A stretch of 6,822 bases of DNA, from NCBI GenBank assembly GCA_943326025.2, contig CALPRR020000139.1, positions 1-6,822 of the forward strand, read 5' to 3'. Positions within the stretch are counted from its first letter, which is position 1; each line of letters begins with the position of its first letter. This stretch comes from Candidatus Kuenenia stuttgartensis. Lineage in GTDB: Bacteria; Bacteroidota; Bacteroidia; Flavobacteriales_D; Crocinitomicaceae. The position numbers were made by a program, and so were the translations under genes. The notes below the pieces were generated by a model, which ran no database searches, had not been told where the DNA came from, and saw only the letters and a list, made by a program, of their open reading frames with translations. This document shows, in pieces, positions 1-5,959 of the stretch.

Positions 1-14
1 ATAATTTAATAGGG

Positions 15-55
15 AATACCAATTTTAGGGATAAATAGAAAAAGATTTTGGTATT
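15..55. repeat. 8-bp inverted repeat upstream of the TPR gene
   Basis: AATACCAA at 15-22 is the exact reverse complement of TTGGTATT at 48-55. The stem can be extended by two G-T wobble pairs (13-14 with 56-57), and the loop is 25 nt. The right arm runs into TATTTT, so it could be the terminator of a gene left of the window, or a leader structure or operator of the TPR gene. The large loop makes a classical terminator unconvincing. Confidence 0.35.
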
Positions 56-66
56 TTAGCGCTAAA
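52..66 (+). promoter_or_regulatory. Possible -7 element and 12-bp palindrome before the TPR gene
   Basis: TATTTTAG at 52-59 differs at one position from the Bacteroidota -7 consensus TAnnTTTG and lies 20 bp before the ATG at 80. It overlaps a perfect 12-bp palindrome, TTTAGCGCTAAA, at 55-66. A dimeric regulator could bind there, but a 12-bp palindrome is expected once or twice by chance in a window of this size. No convincing -33 TTG is seen at the right distance. Confidence 0.25.
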
Positions 67-79
67 TATTATCGGAATC

Positions 80-577
80 ATGATTGAAGCAAAGTTTGGA
101 AAGTTTAAAGAAGAGATGTTTTTAATTCAACAAGATGTTAACGCTGCTTTTTTTGAAAGAGCAATTAATCGAATTGAAGACCTAATTGAACGTTTTCCAG
201 ATAGAGCAGAACCTTATTATGAAATGGGGCGATTAAGTTATAATTTCTGGAGAAATGATGAAGCTGAAAAAAATTACAGTAAAGCCATCGAAATAGATCC
301 AACTTATTTTCCGACGTACACTCAATTTGCATTAATTTTAATAAAAGCAGCAAGATTTGATGAGGCAGAAGCGCTTCTAATAAAATCTCAAACAATACAA
401 AGTAGAGAAGATTCAGATATCTATTTTTATTTTGGAATGTTATACCAACATAAAGGTGAATTAGATAATGCAATAACTTCTTACAAAAAAGCAATTGGTT
501 GTTGTATCAATGAAAGTCAGATTGATTTAAATCTAAAATTCATTCGTGCTTGTATTGAGTTAAGAGGGTGGGAATAA
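80..577 (+). CDS. TPR-repeat protein, 165 aa
   Basis: This encodes a small, probably cytoplasmic helical-repeat protein; no signal peptide or membrane segment is visible. Three tetratricopeptide-like units can be read at about residues 43-76, 77-110 and 112-145. The first (YYEMGRLSYN, then EAEKNYSKAIEIDP) and the third (YFYFGMLYQHKGELDNAITS) match the TPR pattern well; the second is more degenerate. Residues 14-40 form another helix pair that could cap the array. TPRs bind proteins, but nothing here identifies a partner. An in-frame TAA at 32-34 limits how far the start could move upstream. ATG at 80 gives the longest frame, and ATG at 116 (residue 13) is an alternative just before the first helix. 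It converges on rlmN with a 46-bp gap and so has its own promoter, or one outside the window. TPR assignment is firm; the function is unknown. Confidence 0.87.
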   Translation: MIEAKFGKFKEEMFLIQQDVNAAFFERAINRIEDLIERFPDRAEPYYEMGRLSYNFWRNDEAEKNYSKAIEIDPTYFPTYTQFALILIKAARFDEAEALLIKSQTIQSREDSDIYFYFGMLYQHKGELDNAITSYKKAIGCCINESQIDLNLKFIRACIELRGWE

Positions 578-595
578 TTAAAATTTTAGATGTTA

Positions 596-625
596 GATTT
601 TGAATTAATTAAATTATCAAAAATC
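596..625. terminator. Weak hairpin between convergent TPR gene and rlmN
   Basis: GATTTTGA at 596-603 pairs with TCAAAAATC at 617-625, with one bulged A and a 13-nt AT-only loop. It sits in the 46-bp gap between two convergent genes and overlaps the rlmN stop codon (TGA on the minus strand, 624-626). The location fits a shared bidirectional terminator. The stem has few G-C pairs and no clean U-run follows it on either strand, so this rests mostly on position. Confidence 0.35.
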
Positions 626-1712
626 AAAAATTACTCTTAAGTTTTCTATTTTCTTCAGTAATCGCTTTGTTTTTGTTCGCCAATTGACCACAAGCTGCAT
701 CGATATCTTTACCTCGGCTTCTTCTAATGTTGACAACCAAATTCTTTCCTTCTAAATAATTAGCAAAGGCATTTACATTTTCGACGTCAGCCTGTTGGAA
801 ACCAGCATCATCAATCGGATTGTACTCAATGATATTAATTTTACAAGGAACACATTTTGCAAAAGCAGCTAATTCTTGAGCATCTTCCAATTTATCATTG
901 AAATCTTTGAAAATAATGTATTCAAAAGTAACACGTGTACCTGTTTTTTCATAGAAATATTTTAACGCTTCAGCTAATGTTTCTAAATTATTAGAATCAT
1001 TAATTTCCATGATTTGACTTCTCTTTTTGTCGTTTGCAGCATGAAGAGAAAGCGCTAAATTGAATTTTACTTGATCATCTCCTAATTGTTTGATCATCTT
1101 TGCAATTCCGGCTGTAGAAACAGTAATTCTTCTAGGAGACATTCCTAAACCTTCTTCAGAAGTTAACATTTCGCATGAACGAAGAACATTTTTATAATTT
1201 AAAAGCGGTTCACCCATTCCCATATAGACAATGTTTGTCAAAGGTGTGTTGTATCTATTTTCCGATTGATTTTTTAAGTAAACAACTTGATCAACAATTT
1301 CGCCAGCGGTCAAGTTTCGCATCAATTTCAATTTTCCAGTAGCACAAAATGTACAAGCAAGACTACATCCCACTTGAGAAGAAATACAAGCTGTTGTTCT
1401 AGAAGTTGTGGGAATTAATACACCTTCAACAACTTTTCCTTCACCAACAGAAAACGCACATTTGATTGTTTTGTCTGAACTGATTTGTTGATCGTCCAAT
1501 TGAATTGCATCAATATAAAAATGCTCATTTAATATATCTCTGAGCGATTTACTTAAATTGCTCATTTCATCAAAAGTAGAAGCGCTTTTTTTCCATAGCC
1601 ATTCATAAATTTGTTTAGCACGAAATCCTTTTTCGTTATATGTTTCTAACGCTTTTTTAATTTCAGCTAAGGATAAATTTCGAATATTTTCTTTCTTTTG
1701 AGACATTGACAT
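624..1712 (-). CDS. rlmN: Dual-specificity 23S rRNA/tRNA (adenine-C2)-methyltransferase RlmN
   Basis: This is the cytoplasmic radical-SAM enzyme that, in characterised homologues, methylates C2 of A2503 in 23S rRNA and A37 in some tRNAs through a methyl-cysteine intermediate. At 362 aa it is the usual length. An N-terminal accessory domain (about 1-95) precedes the radical-SAM barrel. The 4Fe-4S motif CxxxCxxC is C116, C120 and C123. C109, seven residues earlier, matches the resolving cysteine (C118 in E. coli). C341 in DAACGQL matches the methyl-carrying cysteine (C355 in E. coli), and E96 in VVEGVLIP matches the catalytic glutamate. The SAM-binding MGMGEPL (164-170) and the ITVSTAGI segment are present, so the enzyme looks intact. 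The sequence starts MSMSQ, so either ATG (1712 or 1706) could be used; the promoter distance slightly favours the second. It has its own promoter and looks like an independent housekeeping gene. Confidence 0.97.
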   Translation of the reverse strand: MSMSQKKENIRNLSLAEIKKALETYNEKGFRAKQIYEWLWKKSASTFDEMSNLSKSLRDILNEHFYIDAIQLDDQQISSDKTIKCAFSVGEGKVVEGVLIPTTSRTTACISSQVGCSLACTFCATGKLKLMRNLTAGEIVDQVVYLKNQSENRYNTPLTNIVYMGMGEPLLNYKNVLRSCEMLTSEEGLGMSPRRITVSTAGIAKMIKQLGDDQVKFNLALSLHAANDKKRSQIMEINDSNNLETLAEALKYFYEKTGTRVTFEYIIFKDFNDKLEDAQELAAFAKCVPCKINIIEYNPIDDAGFQQADVENVNAFANYLEGKNLVVNIRRSRGKDIDAACGQLANKNKAITEENRKLKSNF

Positions 1713-1725
1713 TTCTATTGAGCTA

Positions 1726-1733
1726 CAAATTTA
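1726..1733 (-). promoter_or_regulatory. rlmN promoter -7 element
   Basis: On the minus strand this reads TAAATTTG, an exact match to the Bacteroidota sigma-ABfA -7 consensus TAnnTTTG, 13 nt before the first rlmN ATG. A TTTG at 1753-1750, 16 nt further upstream, is a plausible -33 element, although the spacing is slightly short. The 5' leader would be very short, which is common in this phylum. Confidence 0.6.
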
Positions 1734-1748
1734 CAAAAGACTTTGTAA
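1731..1748. repeat. 7-bp perfect inverted repeat in the rlmN promoter / downstream of the CotH gene
   Basis: TTACAAA at 1731-1737 and TTTGTAA at 1742-1748 are exact reverse complements around a 4-nt loop (AGAC). It begins about 30 nt past the stop of the CotH-domain gene, so it could help end that transcript. On that strand it is followed by ATTTGTAGC rather than a U-run. It also lies in the -33/-7 spacer of rlmN, so it could equally be an operator. The role is undecided. Confidence 0.4.
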
Positions 1749-1778
1749 GCAAAGAAATAAAGCAACGTAAAAAGCTAG

Positions 1779-3836
1779 TTATTTAATTACACTGATTTTT
1801 TTTGTGTAAAGTTTTGATTTTGATTGAAAAGTTAAGTAATACATTCCGGTCACAAGGTTTGAACAATCAAAATGAATGGCTTTGTTTTCAAGTTTGTAAT
1901 TCAGTTCAATTTTTTCTCCAAGTGAATTGGATAAAATCAGTTCTTCTATCGGAAATTCTGATGACAAAATGAATTGATTTTGAACCGGATTTGGGTAAAT
2001 TGAAAATTCTAAATCCTCTAATTGTTGAACACTTAAATCCAAACATTGATTCGGCATATGATTATCTAACCAAGACAATCTATTTCTCAGCCAATTTTTC
2101 AATTCACCAATTTCTTCCAAATAAGTAGCTGGTATTGGAGAAGGATTTGGCCAAATATAAGTACCTAGTATCGGCCAAGTTGCAAAATTTCGATTAACGG
2201 CATTTAACATATAATTAGATGTACTATCAATATAATTAAAAAGATATGTTGTATCTAGGAAAGTTGATCTTAATTCACGGTATCTACATCCTAAATTGTG
2301 TTGAAAAATAGTGTCTTCAGTCATTAATTTTTTCCACCAAAAAGGTACAAGCCAAGGTCCTCCACAAATATCATTAAATTCATATGCCCAACCATCGGTT
2401 GTGTTACCATTACAATAGTCTGCATTTCCAAATGCGATGTCATAATCCCAAACGGGACCAGCCTTTAATTTTCCACCCTTGGATTTTTTATCTTTATGGA
2501 GATAAGTGCTAATTCTATAACCATCAACATTTTTTGAGATTTCATTCATAATTAAATAGTCGATAAAACTATTTTCAGAAGCATAATTTCTCCAACCACC
2601 GTTGATAATATTTGTTTGACCATTGAAGAGAGCGTTTTCAAATGTATCAATATATAATTTTATATAATCTTGTTGGACAGGTAGAATATTTAAATCAGAA
2701 GGATAATCGTATAGGAAATTAATTGTTTCACCATTTCCGTTATTGTAAGGTGCAAAATTTGATTGAAAACTCGAACTTCCAGCACTTCCTGTTGTTTTGT
2801 CAATTTTCACAATATACCCTCCTGTTAAATTATCTCCAGAAATATCCGTATTCGTCAATTTTGAAATATTGATTCGATTTTTATCTCGTTTTAACTTCTC
2901 CATAAAGAGATAAACACCTTGATAATTATTGTCAATGACCAACTCCACAAATTGAGTTCGAGGAGCATAGTGACCAAATTGATTAGAAAGATGATAGGCT
3001 AATACATTATTCATAAAACTTTTGTCGGTGTAATTGGCACTTAAAATCCAATCACTTTCTCTCGGGAAATAGTTTAAGACAGTATCTATTGAATTTCCAA
3101 CAATATCTTGTGTTTCAAACCCATAACTTTTTTTAGGAAACATTTGAGATGAAGAACCTCTAACTTCTATTCCAATGGGTCCATTAAATTTTTCAGTTTG
3201 AGATGTCGTATTGATTGCTTGTCCATTTTCCCAATATATTTTTAGATTGGCATTTATTTTAGGTTCATCATTTATTACCTGATTATTGGTGTTGATTTCA
3301 ATAATAGCTAATTCAGATGAGGTAAAAGGAAGACTAGGCTGTGGAGGATTATTATCGAATGTAATATTCCAATCAATTAAAACGCCTTGATCTTGAGGGT
3401 AATTGTCATAAATGCGAAGTATCCAATTACCATTTGGATCGGATCCATTATTGAGGTTTCCGATATTACCAATTGGTAAATAGGTCCCCGTAAAAGGTGC
3501 TATTTGTGATTGTATAGGTAAGCTTGCTGTCATATTTAAACAGGTAGAAGTGAAATTGTCACTATCACCACCAATAGTTTGAAATAAGGGGACAGAAATT
3601 CCTGATGGTGAAATCAGCCAGCAATTTAAATCTGAATCATAAGTATGTTGTATTGTAAAACAGACGGTTGATATTCCAAAATTTGCATTAGTTGTGTTTT
3701 GTAAACCTGAAACATTTATGTTAAAATCGATAGAGGTTGAACCATCATCAGGTATTGTATCACCTGCAGCAGAAAATGTTTGAGAATTCAAATTCAAAGA
3801 AATAAATCCCAAAAGGAATAGTAATAGATTTTTCAT
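1779..3836 (-). CDS. Secreted CotH kinase-like protein with P-domain and T9SS sorting domain
   Basis: This encodes a 685-aa protein expected on the cell surface or outside the cell. Domain order: signal peptide about 1-18 (LLLFLLGFI, cleavage near NSQ); a proprotein-convertase P-domain, about 20-162, with typical HTYDSDL, LISPSG and DPNGNWILRIYD stretches; a linker; a CotH kinase-like domain, about 195-595; and a T9SS type A sorting domain, about 608-685, opening with FSIYPNPVQN and ending in a lysine-rich strand. CotH hallmarks are IEVRGSSSQ-FPKKSYGFE (223-241), NNYQGVYLFMEKLKRDKNRI (303-322) and PVWDYDIAFGN (461-471). The aspartates of WDYD are the likely metal/catalytic residues by analogy with Bacillus CotH, an atypical protein kinase. 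Whether this protein phosphorylates anything is unknown. It starts 41 bp after the histidine-kinase stop on the same strand, so it may be the third gene of the regulator-kinase operon. Domain calls are firm; the substrate is unknown. Confidence 0.93.
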   Translation of the reverse strand: MKNLLLFLLGFISLNLNSQTFSAAGDTIPDDGSTSIDFNINVSGLQNTTNANFGISTVCFTIQHTYDSDLNCWLISPSGISVPLFQTIGGDSDNFTSTCLNMTASLPIQSQIAPFTGTYLPIGNIGNLNNGSDPNGNWILRIYDNYPQDQGVLIDWNITFDNNPPQPSLPFTSSELAIIEINTNNQVINDEPKINANLKIYWENGQAINTTSQTEKFNGPIGIEVRGSSSQMFPKKSYGFETQDIVGNSIDTVLNYFPRESDWILSANYTDKSFMNNVLAYHLSNQFGHYAPRTQFVELVIDNNYQGVYLFMEKLKRDKNRINISKLTNTDISGDNLTGGYIVKIDKTTGSAGSSSFQSNFAPYNNGNGETINFLYDYPSDLNILPVQQDYIKLYIDTFENALFNGQTNIINGGWRNYASENSFIDYLIMNEISKNVDGYRISTYLHKDKKSKGGKLKAGPVWDYDIAFGNADYCNGNTTDGWAYEFNDICGGPWLVPFWWKKLMTEDTIFQHNLGCRYRELRSTFLDTTYLFNYIDSTSNYMLNAVNRNFATWPILGTYIWPNPSPIPATYLEEIGELKNWLRNRLSWLDNHMPNQCLDLSVQQLEDLEFSIYPNPVQNQFILSSEFPIEELILSNSLGEKIELNYKLENKAIHFDCSNLVTGMYYLTFQSKSKLYTKKISVIK

Positions 3837-3840
3837 TTTC

Positions 3841-3862
3841 CGTAATTGTAATCAATTATACG
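3841..3862 (-). promoter_or_regulatory. Imperfect palindrome and possible weak promoter before the CotH gene
   Basis: The 41-bp gap between the kinase stop and the CotH-domain start holds CGTAATTG (3841-3848), the spacer TAAT, then CAATTATACG (3853-3862). The arms are complementary apart from a 2-nt insertion, with a perfect AATTG/CAATT core. On the minus strand TATAATTG (3860-3853) differs at one base from TAnnTTTG and lies 16 nt before the ATG. No -33 TTG is visible and a 9-nt T-run lies just upstream. It could be a regulated secondary promoter, an mRNA processing or attenuation hairpin, or neither. Confidence 0.3.
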
Positions 3863-3877
3863 AAAAAAAAATGAATA

Positions 3878-4963
3878 TTATTTTATTTGAATACCTCTTG
3901 AAGAATAAACAGCGTTTGGATTAGATTTACTTTTATCAAGGCTGAAAGAAAATGTACTGCCTAGGCCTACTGTACTTCTTACAGAAATTGATTGTCCATG
4001 AGATTCAATGATATGCTTAACGATTGATAATCCTAGACCAGACCCACCTTCATTTCTATTTCTACTTTTTTCAACACGGTAGAAACGTTCAAATAATCTT
4101 GGTAGGTGAATTTCATCAATACCTGGTCCATTATCAGAAATTTCAACAGTTACCAAATCATCAACTACATAAAAACGAACCAGGGTAGTTCCGTTTTCAT
4201 TCCCGTAAGAAATAGAATTATTGATCAAGTTTGTGAATACTTGTGCGATTTTACTTCTATCACCCATAACGGTGATGGGGCTGTAATCTTTTGTGAATTT
4301 GAGAGTTATGTTTTTCTCTTGAGCAATGATTTCTAAAGAATCAAAAACTTCTTGAGCTAATTCTAAAATGTCAAATGATCTTATTTCCATTTGTAAATCA
4401 TCCACTTCTAATCGTGTGATTTGATCTAAGTCATCTAAGATATTAGTAATACGCTCCGTTGCTTTTGAAGCTCTTTCAAGGAAAACGCGATTCACATTTT
4501 CATCTTCAATAGCTCCATCCAATAGTGTAAGAATATAACCCTGAATTGAAAAAACGGGAGTCTTTAATTCATGAGCTAAATTACCTAGAAATTCACGTCT
4601 AAATTCTTCTTGAACTTTTAATTTTGATATTTCGTTAATTCTTTCTTCTGACCAAAGAGTTGTTTCATTAGCTGCATCAGCGATTATATCATCAGATAGT
4701 TTAAAACTAAAGTTGTTTTCTTTTGTCATTTTTCCTTTTCGAATAGATCTGTAAATAAGTTTAAGTCTATCATTAATGAAATATTTTGTAAAATAGAAAA
4801 AAACTAAGTAAGTTGATAAACCTATGAATAGTGGAGCAATTATAATATTCCAAAAAGGTAAATCTTTAAAAAACAGTTCAATAAGTAATGTGCTTACAAA
4901 TGAAAGGAGGTAAATAATTAAACTCCCTATTATTAATAATACTATTGGTTTTTTGTTTTTCAA
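3878..4963 (-). CDS. PhoR-like two-TM sensor histidine kinase
   Basis: This is a 361-aa inner-membrane sensor kinase, the expected phosphodonor for the adjacent response regulator. Two hydrophobic helices (about 7-31 and 38-62) are separated by only about six residues (FFKDLP), so there is essentially no periplasmic sensor domain. A linker (63-118) follows; no clear PAS domain is seen. The dimerisation/phosphoacceptor (HisKA) domain has H131 in the H-box HELKTP. The HATPase_c domain has the N-box NLINNS (245-250), the G1 box DNGPG (277-281), an F-box LFERFYR (290-296) and the G2 box GGSGLGL (306-312). All catalytic motifs are intact. The start codon is TTG at 4963-4961, overlapping the regulator stop (TGA, 4962-4960) as TTGA. 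The next in-frame Met, residue 79, would delete both TM helices, so the TTG start is well supported and implies translational coupling. Phosphate sensing is inferred from the Pho-box-like site nearby, not from this protein alone. Confidence 0.94.
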   Translation of the reverse strand: MKNKKPIVLLIIGSLIIYLLSFVSTLLIELFFKDLPFWNIIIAPLFIGLSTYLVFFYFTKYFINDRLKLIYRSIRKGKMTKENNFSFKLSDDIIADAANETTLWSEERINEISKLKVQEEFRREFLGNLAHELKTPVFSIQGYILTLLDGAIEDENVNRVFLERASKATERITNILDDLDQITRLEVDDLQMEIRSFDILELAQEVFDSLEIIAQEKNITLKFTKDYSPITVMGDRSKIAQVFTNLINNSISYGNENGTTLVRFYVVDDLVTVEISDNGPGIDEIHLPRLFERFYRVEKSRNRNEGGSGLGLSIVKHIIESHGQSISVRSTVGLGSTFSFSLDKSKSNPNAVYSSRGIQIK

Positions 4964-5670
4964 TCTTCGCTAAATGTATATCCGACACCTTTAATAGTAC
5001 GAATATAATCATTTCCTAGTTTTTCTCTTAATTTTCTTATATGTACATCAATGGTTCTTTCACCAACAATTGCTTCATTTCCCCAAACTGTTGATAAAAT
5101 TTGTTCTCTTGTAAATACATTTCCAGGACGACTTGCTAGCATTTCAAGCAGTTCAAATTCCTTTTTTGGAAGTATAATTTTATTTTCATTTAACTCAACC
5201 AGATATTTATCTCTATTAATTTTTAATGAAGAATTTGTATTATCTGTTGTTTCTACAGCTCTTTCAAGTCTTCTCAATAAAGATGAGACTTTGCTTACTA
5301 ATAACCTTGGACGAATTGGTTTAGTTATATAATCATCAGCTCCTGCTTCAAATCCTGCAACTTGAGAATAGTCTTCAGCTCTAGATGTTAAAAATGCAAT
5401 GATAGGTTGTTCAAATTGTAAATCTTTTCTAATTAATTGACAAGTTTCAATGCCGTCCATTTTGGGCATCATAATATCAAGTAATATAAGAGAAGGACTT
5501 ATTTGTCGAACTAATTTTAAAGCTTCTTCTCCATTTGATGCAGTAAATACTTTATAACCTTCTTTCTGTAAGTTATAAGAAAGGAAATCTAATATATCTT
5601 GTTCATCATCTACTAGTAATATTGTATGTCCTGTCATATTGTTTTGCATATTTATTGTTTTTAAATACAT
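4960..5670 (-). CDS. PhoB/OmpR-family response regulator
   Basis: This is a cytoplasmic two-component transcription factor. The receiver domain (about 16-134) carries the acidic pair D21/D22, phosphoacceptor D65 in LILLDIMMPKMDG, the switch T95 and conserved K117 in ITKPIRP. A short linker leads to an OmpR/PhoB winged-helix domain (about 147-234). Its recognition helix lies in GERTIDVHIRKLREKLG, and it ends with the family's RTIKGVGYTF wing. Such proteins bind tandem direct repeats with an 11-bp period as dimers, and such repeats lie upstream of the divergent receptor gene. The given start is the longest possible. A perfect -7 element only 2 nt upstream of that ATG suggests that ATG at 5649 (residue 8) or 5637 (residue 12, MTGHTILLVDDE) is the true start; the latter aligns best with relatives. 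The gene overlaps the kinase by 4 nt. PhoB orthology is likely but inferred. Confidence 0.94.
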   Translation of the reverse strand: MYLKTINMQNNMTGHTILLVDDEQDILDFLSYNLQKEGYKVFTASNGEEALKLVRQISPSLILLDIMMPKMDGIETCQLIRKDLQFEQPIIAFLTSRAEDYSQVAGFEAGADDYITKPIRPRLLVSKVSSLLRRLERAVETTDNTNSSLKINRDKYLVELNENKIILPKKEFELLEMLASRPGNVFTREQILSTVWGNEAIVGERTIDVHIRKLREKLGNDYIRTIKGVGYTFSED

Positions 5671-5672
5671 TG

Positions 5673-5680
5673 CAAATTTA
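5673..5680 (-). promoter_or_regulatory. Response-regulator operon promoter -7 element
   Basis: On the minus strand this reads TAAATTTG, an exact TAnnTTTG match and identical to the rlmN element. No TTG is found at the usual -33 distance, so the promoter may be weak or activator-dependent. A start point about 5-8 nt downstream would fall at or just inside the first ATG (5670-5668). This argues for translation from the ATG at 5649 or 5637. Confidence 0.5.
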
Positions 5681-5883
5681 GACTAAGACTTTCTTGGATG
5701 CTTTATGTAAAGTTTACTGTTATATTAAAAAATAAAACTTCATGTTATCGCAATATTAATGTTGTGCTTTTCTGTAGTTTTACGATATGTTTTTAGTTGT
5801 CAGTAATTCAGTTGATTAACTTGTTTTTTTAATGTGTGGTATTTATGGTTTTTTCTTATTTGGATATCTGAAAATAGAGGTAA

Positions 5884-5924
5884 CTTATTATTAACTTAAC
5901 ATTGAATTAACCTTATGGTAAACG
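5884..5924 (+). promoter_or_regulatory. Pho-box-like tandem repeats (4 x 8 bp, 11-bp period)
   Basis: Four 8-bp units, CTTATTAT (5884-5891), CTTAACAT (5895-5902), ATTAACCT (5906-5913) and GGTAAACG (5917-5924), are each separated by exactly 3 bp. This 11-bp period is the binding geometry of PhoB/OmpR-type regulators, two subunits per pair of repeats. The central two units are close to the cyanobacterial SphR/PhoB unit CTTAACCT. The array ends 8 bp before a -7 element and so occupies the -33 region, which lacks a TTG. E. coli Pho boxes are placed the same way at PhoB-activated promoters. The regulator encoded divergently is the obvious candidate ligand. Confidence 0.7.
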
Positions 5925-5932
5925 CTTTTAGC

Positions 5933-5940
5933 TTCCTTTG
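5933..5940 (+). promoter_or_regulatory. TonB-receptor promoter -7 element
   Basis: TTCCTTTG differs at one base from TAnnTTTG and lies 19 bp before the receptor ATG. The start point would fall around 5945-5948, leaving a leader of about 12-15 nt. No -33 TTG is present; the repeat array covers that position, which fits an activator-dependent promoter. Confidence 0.55.
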
Positions 5941-5959
5941 TGCCAAATTTAAGTGGTAC

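Noticed and set aside
165..494. Open frame of 109 codons on the minus strand inside the TPR gene
   Set aside because: It is fully antisense to a convincing TPR coding frame, and its leucine-rich translation looks like the complement of AT-rich coding DNA, with no recognisable domain.
3863..3871. Homopolymer A-run next to the palindrome as an intrinsic terminator after the kinase
   Set aside because: On the coding (minus) strand the T-run comes before the hairpin rather than after it, which is the wrong order for a terminator.
4106..4336. Open frame of 76 codons on the plus strand inside the histidine kinase
   Set aside because: It is antisense to the conserved HATPase domain, with no family resemblance and no promoter of its own.
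5051..5332. Open frame of 93 codons on the plus strand inside the response regulator
   Set aside because: It is antisense to the receiver/DNA-binding domains; its serine/leucine-rich composition is a by-product of the opposite strand.
5700..5740. Possible second Pho box on the minus strand upstream of the response regulator (TTAATA, GTAAAC, ATAAAG at 11-bp steps)
   Set aside because: The units share little beyond A/T-richness, and similar spacing is easy to find in such DNA. Autoregulation is possible but not supported by this match.
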